This document shows positions 5,451-6,873 of a DNA stretch of 6,873 bases, piece after piece; positions within the stretch are counted from its first letter, which is position 1; every line of letters starts with the position of its first letter. A program made the translations under genes and the position numbers. The notes beneath the pieces are model-generated. The model made no database searches and was not told the DNA's origin. It worked only from the letters and a program-made list of their open reading frames with translations. Source of the DNA: Anaerolineales bacterium (GTDB lineage: Bacteria > Chloroflexota > Anaerolineae > Anaerolineales > Villigracilaceae); NCBI GenBank assembly GCA_028689195.1, contig JAQTWR010000147.1, forward strand, positions 1 through 6,873, read 5' to 3'.

Positions 5451-5564
5451 ATAGTTCGCTAGTTGGCTAGTCTGCTAGTTGCCTTGTCATCGGTAACTAG
5501 CGACTAGCGACTAGCCGACCAGCAGACTAGCCGACTAGAAGACTAGAAGACTAGCCAACTAAAA
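5451..5564. repeat. Inverted octamer array between arcC and membrane-protein gene, CTAG-rich subtype
   Basis: Five left-orientation units (5451-5490, mostly CTAGTYNN) are followed by CGGT and nine right-orientation units (5495-5564, GACTAGNN). The first two right units are 7 bases long and the rest are exactly 8. TAGTTGGCTAGTC (5460-5472) is the perfect inverse of GACTAGCCAACTA (5549-5561). The 17 bases at 5460-5476 also pair with 5521-5537 with one wobble, so alternative hairpins are possible. Ten CTAG tetramers occur here. The array starts two bases after the arcC stop and ends three bases before the next ATG, and it leaves no clear Shine-Dalgarno sequence. Confidence 0.9.
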
Positions 5565-5567
5565 GAT

Positions 5568-6873
5568 ATGAAACGCCTGCATCCCTCCGTTACTTTATTG
5601 TTCGTCGCCATCTTTGCGTACGGACTTTTGATTCCGCAGCTCGGCTTTTATTGGGACGACCTGCCCATGTCGTGGATTCGCTATCAACTCGGCGCGCAGG
5701 CGATGACGCAATATTTCTCCACCAACCGTCCGGTGTGGGCGTTACTGTATCAAATCACCACGCGCATTTTTCCGCATGTTCCAATTTACTGGCAAATCTT
5801 CGCGCTCGTCTGGCGCTGGCTTGGCGCGGTCGTATTGTGGGCAATCGGCAGGCGCCTCTTCCCTAAAAACGAAAAATTTGCAATCGCATTAAGTTTGTCG
5901 TTTTTGCTTTATCCCGGATTCAACCAGCAGTGGGCAAGTTATCTTTATTCGCATTTTTTCATCGTCCTCTTTTTCTTTTTGATTTCATATTATTTAATGC
6001 TGCGCGGAAAGACCATTCCCGCGTTGATATTTTCCGCGCTTAATTTGTGGATGATGGAATATTTCTTCGTCCTCGAATTGATTCGCCCCTTCGTGATTTT
6101 CGTCTCGCTTCGGGAGGAATCCACCCCCCTCAAAGCGCGGATTCTTCGCGTCTTCAAGTTGTGGCTTCCATACGCGATTATCTTCGCCCTTGCGATTCTT
6201 TCGCGCATGTTCGTCTTCAATAATCAGGTTTATAAATTCAACCTGCGCGCAGAACTCGCGAAGGCTCCCGTTCAAACGAGCGTTTATCTTTTACAAAATA
6301 TCTTCTCCAGTTTTTGGGTGACGACCTTTTCCGCGTGGGCGCAGATATTCCAACTTCCCAACCCCGCTGTGGACGGAGTCCGCACGCTTGCGCTGTACGC
6401 ATTTGTCGTGATTGCGATTGCGGCGCTGACCATCTTCGCAATTGGAGTCGAAAGTCTCCCGACTTTCGAAGCAAAATCAGGAGATTTTGTAGTCCGGGCT
6501 AAAAAACTTTGCGTTGAATCCGCGTGGGCAATCGCTTTGGGGTTGGTCATGCTCGCGCTGGCGGGTCCTCCGTTCTGGTTGACAAATGTTCCCGTTTCGC
6601 TGGGCTTTCCCGCAAACCGCGCGACGTTGTCTTTTATGCTGGGCGCAAGTTTTATCTTCGCGGGTTTATGGGAATTGATTCCGTATAAGTTTCGATACGC
6701 GCTGGTTGTGTTTATCGCGCTCGCGGCGGGACGGCAATTTTTGTGGGCAAATGACTTTCGCCGCGATTGGTCGGAGCAAAAAAATATGTTCTGGCAGATG
6801 ACGTGGCGCGCGCCCGCGCTGCAAAAAAACACCATAGTTTTGATTAACGAAGAATTGAATTACTACGCCGATA
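5568..6873 (+). CDS. Multi-pass membrane protein, possibly GT-C-type glycosyltransferase (3' partial)
   Basis: The frame from ATG at 5568 stays open to the window edge, giving 435 visible residues without a stop. The N-terminus has a short basic start (MKRLH) and a hydrophobic helix (about 8-25), then FYWDDLP with Asp30-Asp31. An acidic pair just after the first membrane helix is typical of GT-C glycosyltransferases. Further hydrophobic segments lie at about 74-93, 104-116, 128-145, 150-172, 197-213, 274-293, 319-335 and 353-388, so about nine or more are visible. The last 40 residues turn hydrophilic (FRRDWSEQKNMFWQMTWRAP), perhaps entering an outer domain. No specific substrate can be read. 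The ribosome site is weak (an A-rich stretch only), because a repeat array ends immediately before the start. It shows no link to carbamoyl metabolism and is probably a separate unit. 'Hypothetical membrane protein' is the safe label. Confidence 0.75.
   Translation, partial: MKRLHPSVTLLFVAIFAYGLLIPQLGFYWDDLPMSWIRYQLGAQAMTQYFSTNRPVWALLYQITTRIFPHVPIYWQIFALVWRWLGAVVLWAIGRRLFPKNEKFAIALSLSFLLYPGFNQQWASYLYSHFFIVLFFFLISYYLMLRGKTIPALIFSALNLWMMEYFFVLELIRPFVIFVSLREESTPLKARILRVFKLWLPYAIIFALAILSRMFVFNNQVYKFNLRAELAKAPVQTSVYLLQNIFSSFWVTTFSAWAQIFQLPNPAVDGVRTLALYAFVVIAIAALTIFAIGVESLPTFEAKSGDFVVRAKKLCVESAWAIALGLVMLALAGPPFWLTNVPVSLGFPANRATLSFMLGASFIFAGLWELIPYKFRYALVVFIALAAGRQFLWANDFRRDWSEQKNMFWQMTWRAPALQKNTIVLINEELNYYAD
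6448..6489. repeat. Two adjacent small hairpins inside the membrane-protein coding sequence
   Basis: TCGAAAGTC (6448-6456) is the perfect inverse of GACTTTCGA (6461-6469) around a TCCC loop. CAAAATC (6472-6478) is the perfect inverse of GATTTTG (6483-6489) around an AGGA loop. TCTCC (6455-6459) and GGAGA (6480-6484), which include most of the two loops, are themselves complementary. The pair encodes residues about 294-308, a hydrophilic stretch between two membrane helices, and the frame is kept. Confidence 0.6.

Noticed and set aside
5651..5866. Small plus-strand frame inside the membrane-protein gene
   Set aside because: It overlaps in another frame the strongly hydrophobic 5568-6873 reading frame and shows no domain or ribosome site.
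6284..6835. Minus-strand open frame of 183 codons in the right-hand region
   Set aside because: It is antisense to the continuous membrane-protein frame, whose hydrophobic segments are clearly protein-like. The reverse frame reads as low-quality composition with no motif.

Overview
The window comes from a GC-rich bacterium, probably of the Chloroflexota (Anaerolineae type). That placement is an inference from gene style, the stand-alone four-helix bundle gene and the GT-C-like membrane protein, not from a marker gene. All recognised genes lie on the + strand. The theme is carbamoyl-group catabolism: most of a GntR/UTRA regulator (left end missing), a YgeY-type M20 hydrolase, an aspartate-carbamoyltransferase-like protein with altered substrate residues, a compact YgeW-type knotted carbamoyltransferase, and carbamate kinase. 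A low-GC four-helix bundle gene sits between the two carbamoyltransferases. A multi-pass membrane protein runs off the right edge.

Layout: 2-391 regulator C-terminus; 439-1644 ygeY; 1645-1757 a gap with a 10-bp hairpin and a repeated half-site; 1758-2711 ATCase-like gene; 2712-2811 octamer-periodic gap; 2812-3288 four-helix bundle protein; 3289-3362 octamer array; 3363-4352 ygeW-like; 4353-4495 octamer array filling the whole gap; 4496-5449 arcC; 5450-5567 octamer array; 5568-6873 partial membrane protein with two small hairpins inside its coding sequence.

How the genes may work together: in enterobacteria ygeW and ygeY sit with a carbamate kinase gene (yqeA) in a cluster tied to anaerobic purine/urate breakdown. 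The simplest reading here is that YgeY opens or trims a ureido or N-acylated intermediate, one or both carbamoyltransferases run in the phosphorolytic direction to give carbamoyl phosphate, and carbamate kinase turns this into ATP, CO2 and NH3. Two different carbamoyltransferases side by side would suit a substrate with two ureido groups, but that is a hypothesis.

The most unusual DNA feature is a set of intergenic arrays in the last four gaps. They are built from 8-bp units (RACYAGNN or RACYATNN), often preceded by the same unit in inverted orientation, and they run essentially from stop codon to start codon. All 19 CTAG tetramers I could find in the window are in two of these arrays. I do not recognise them as a named repeat family.
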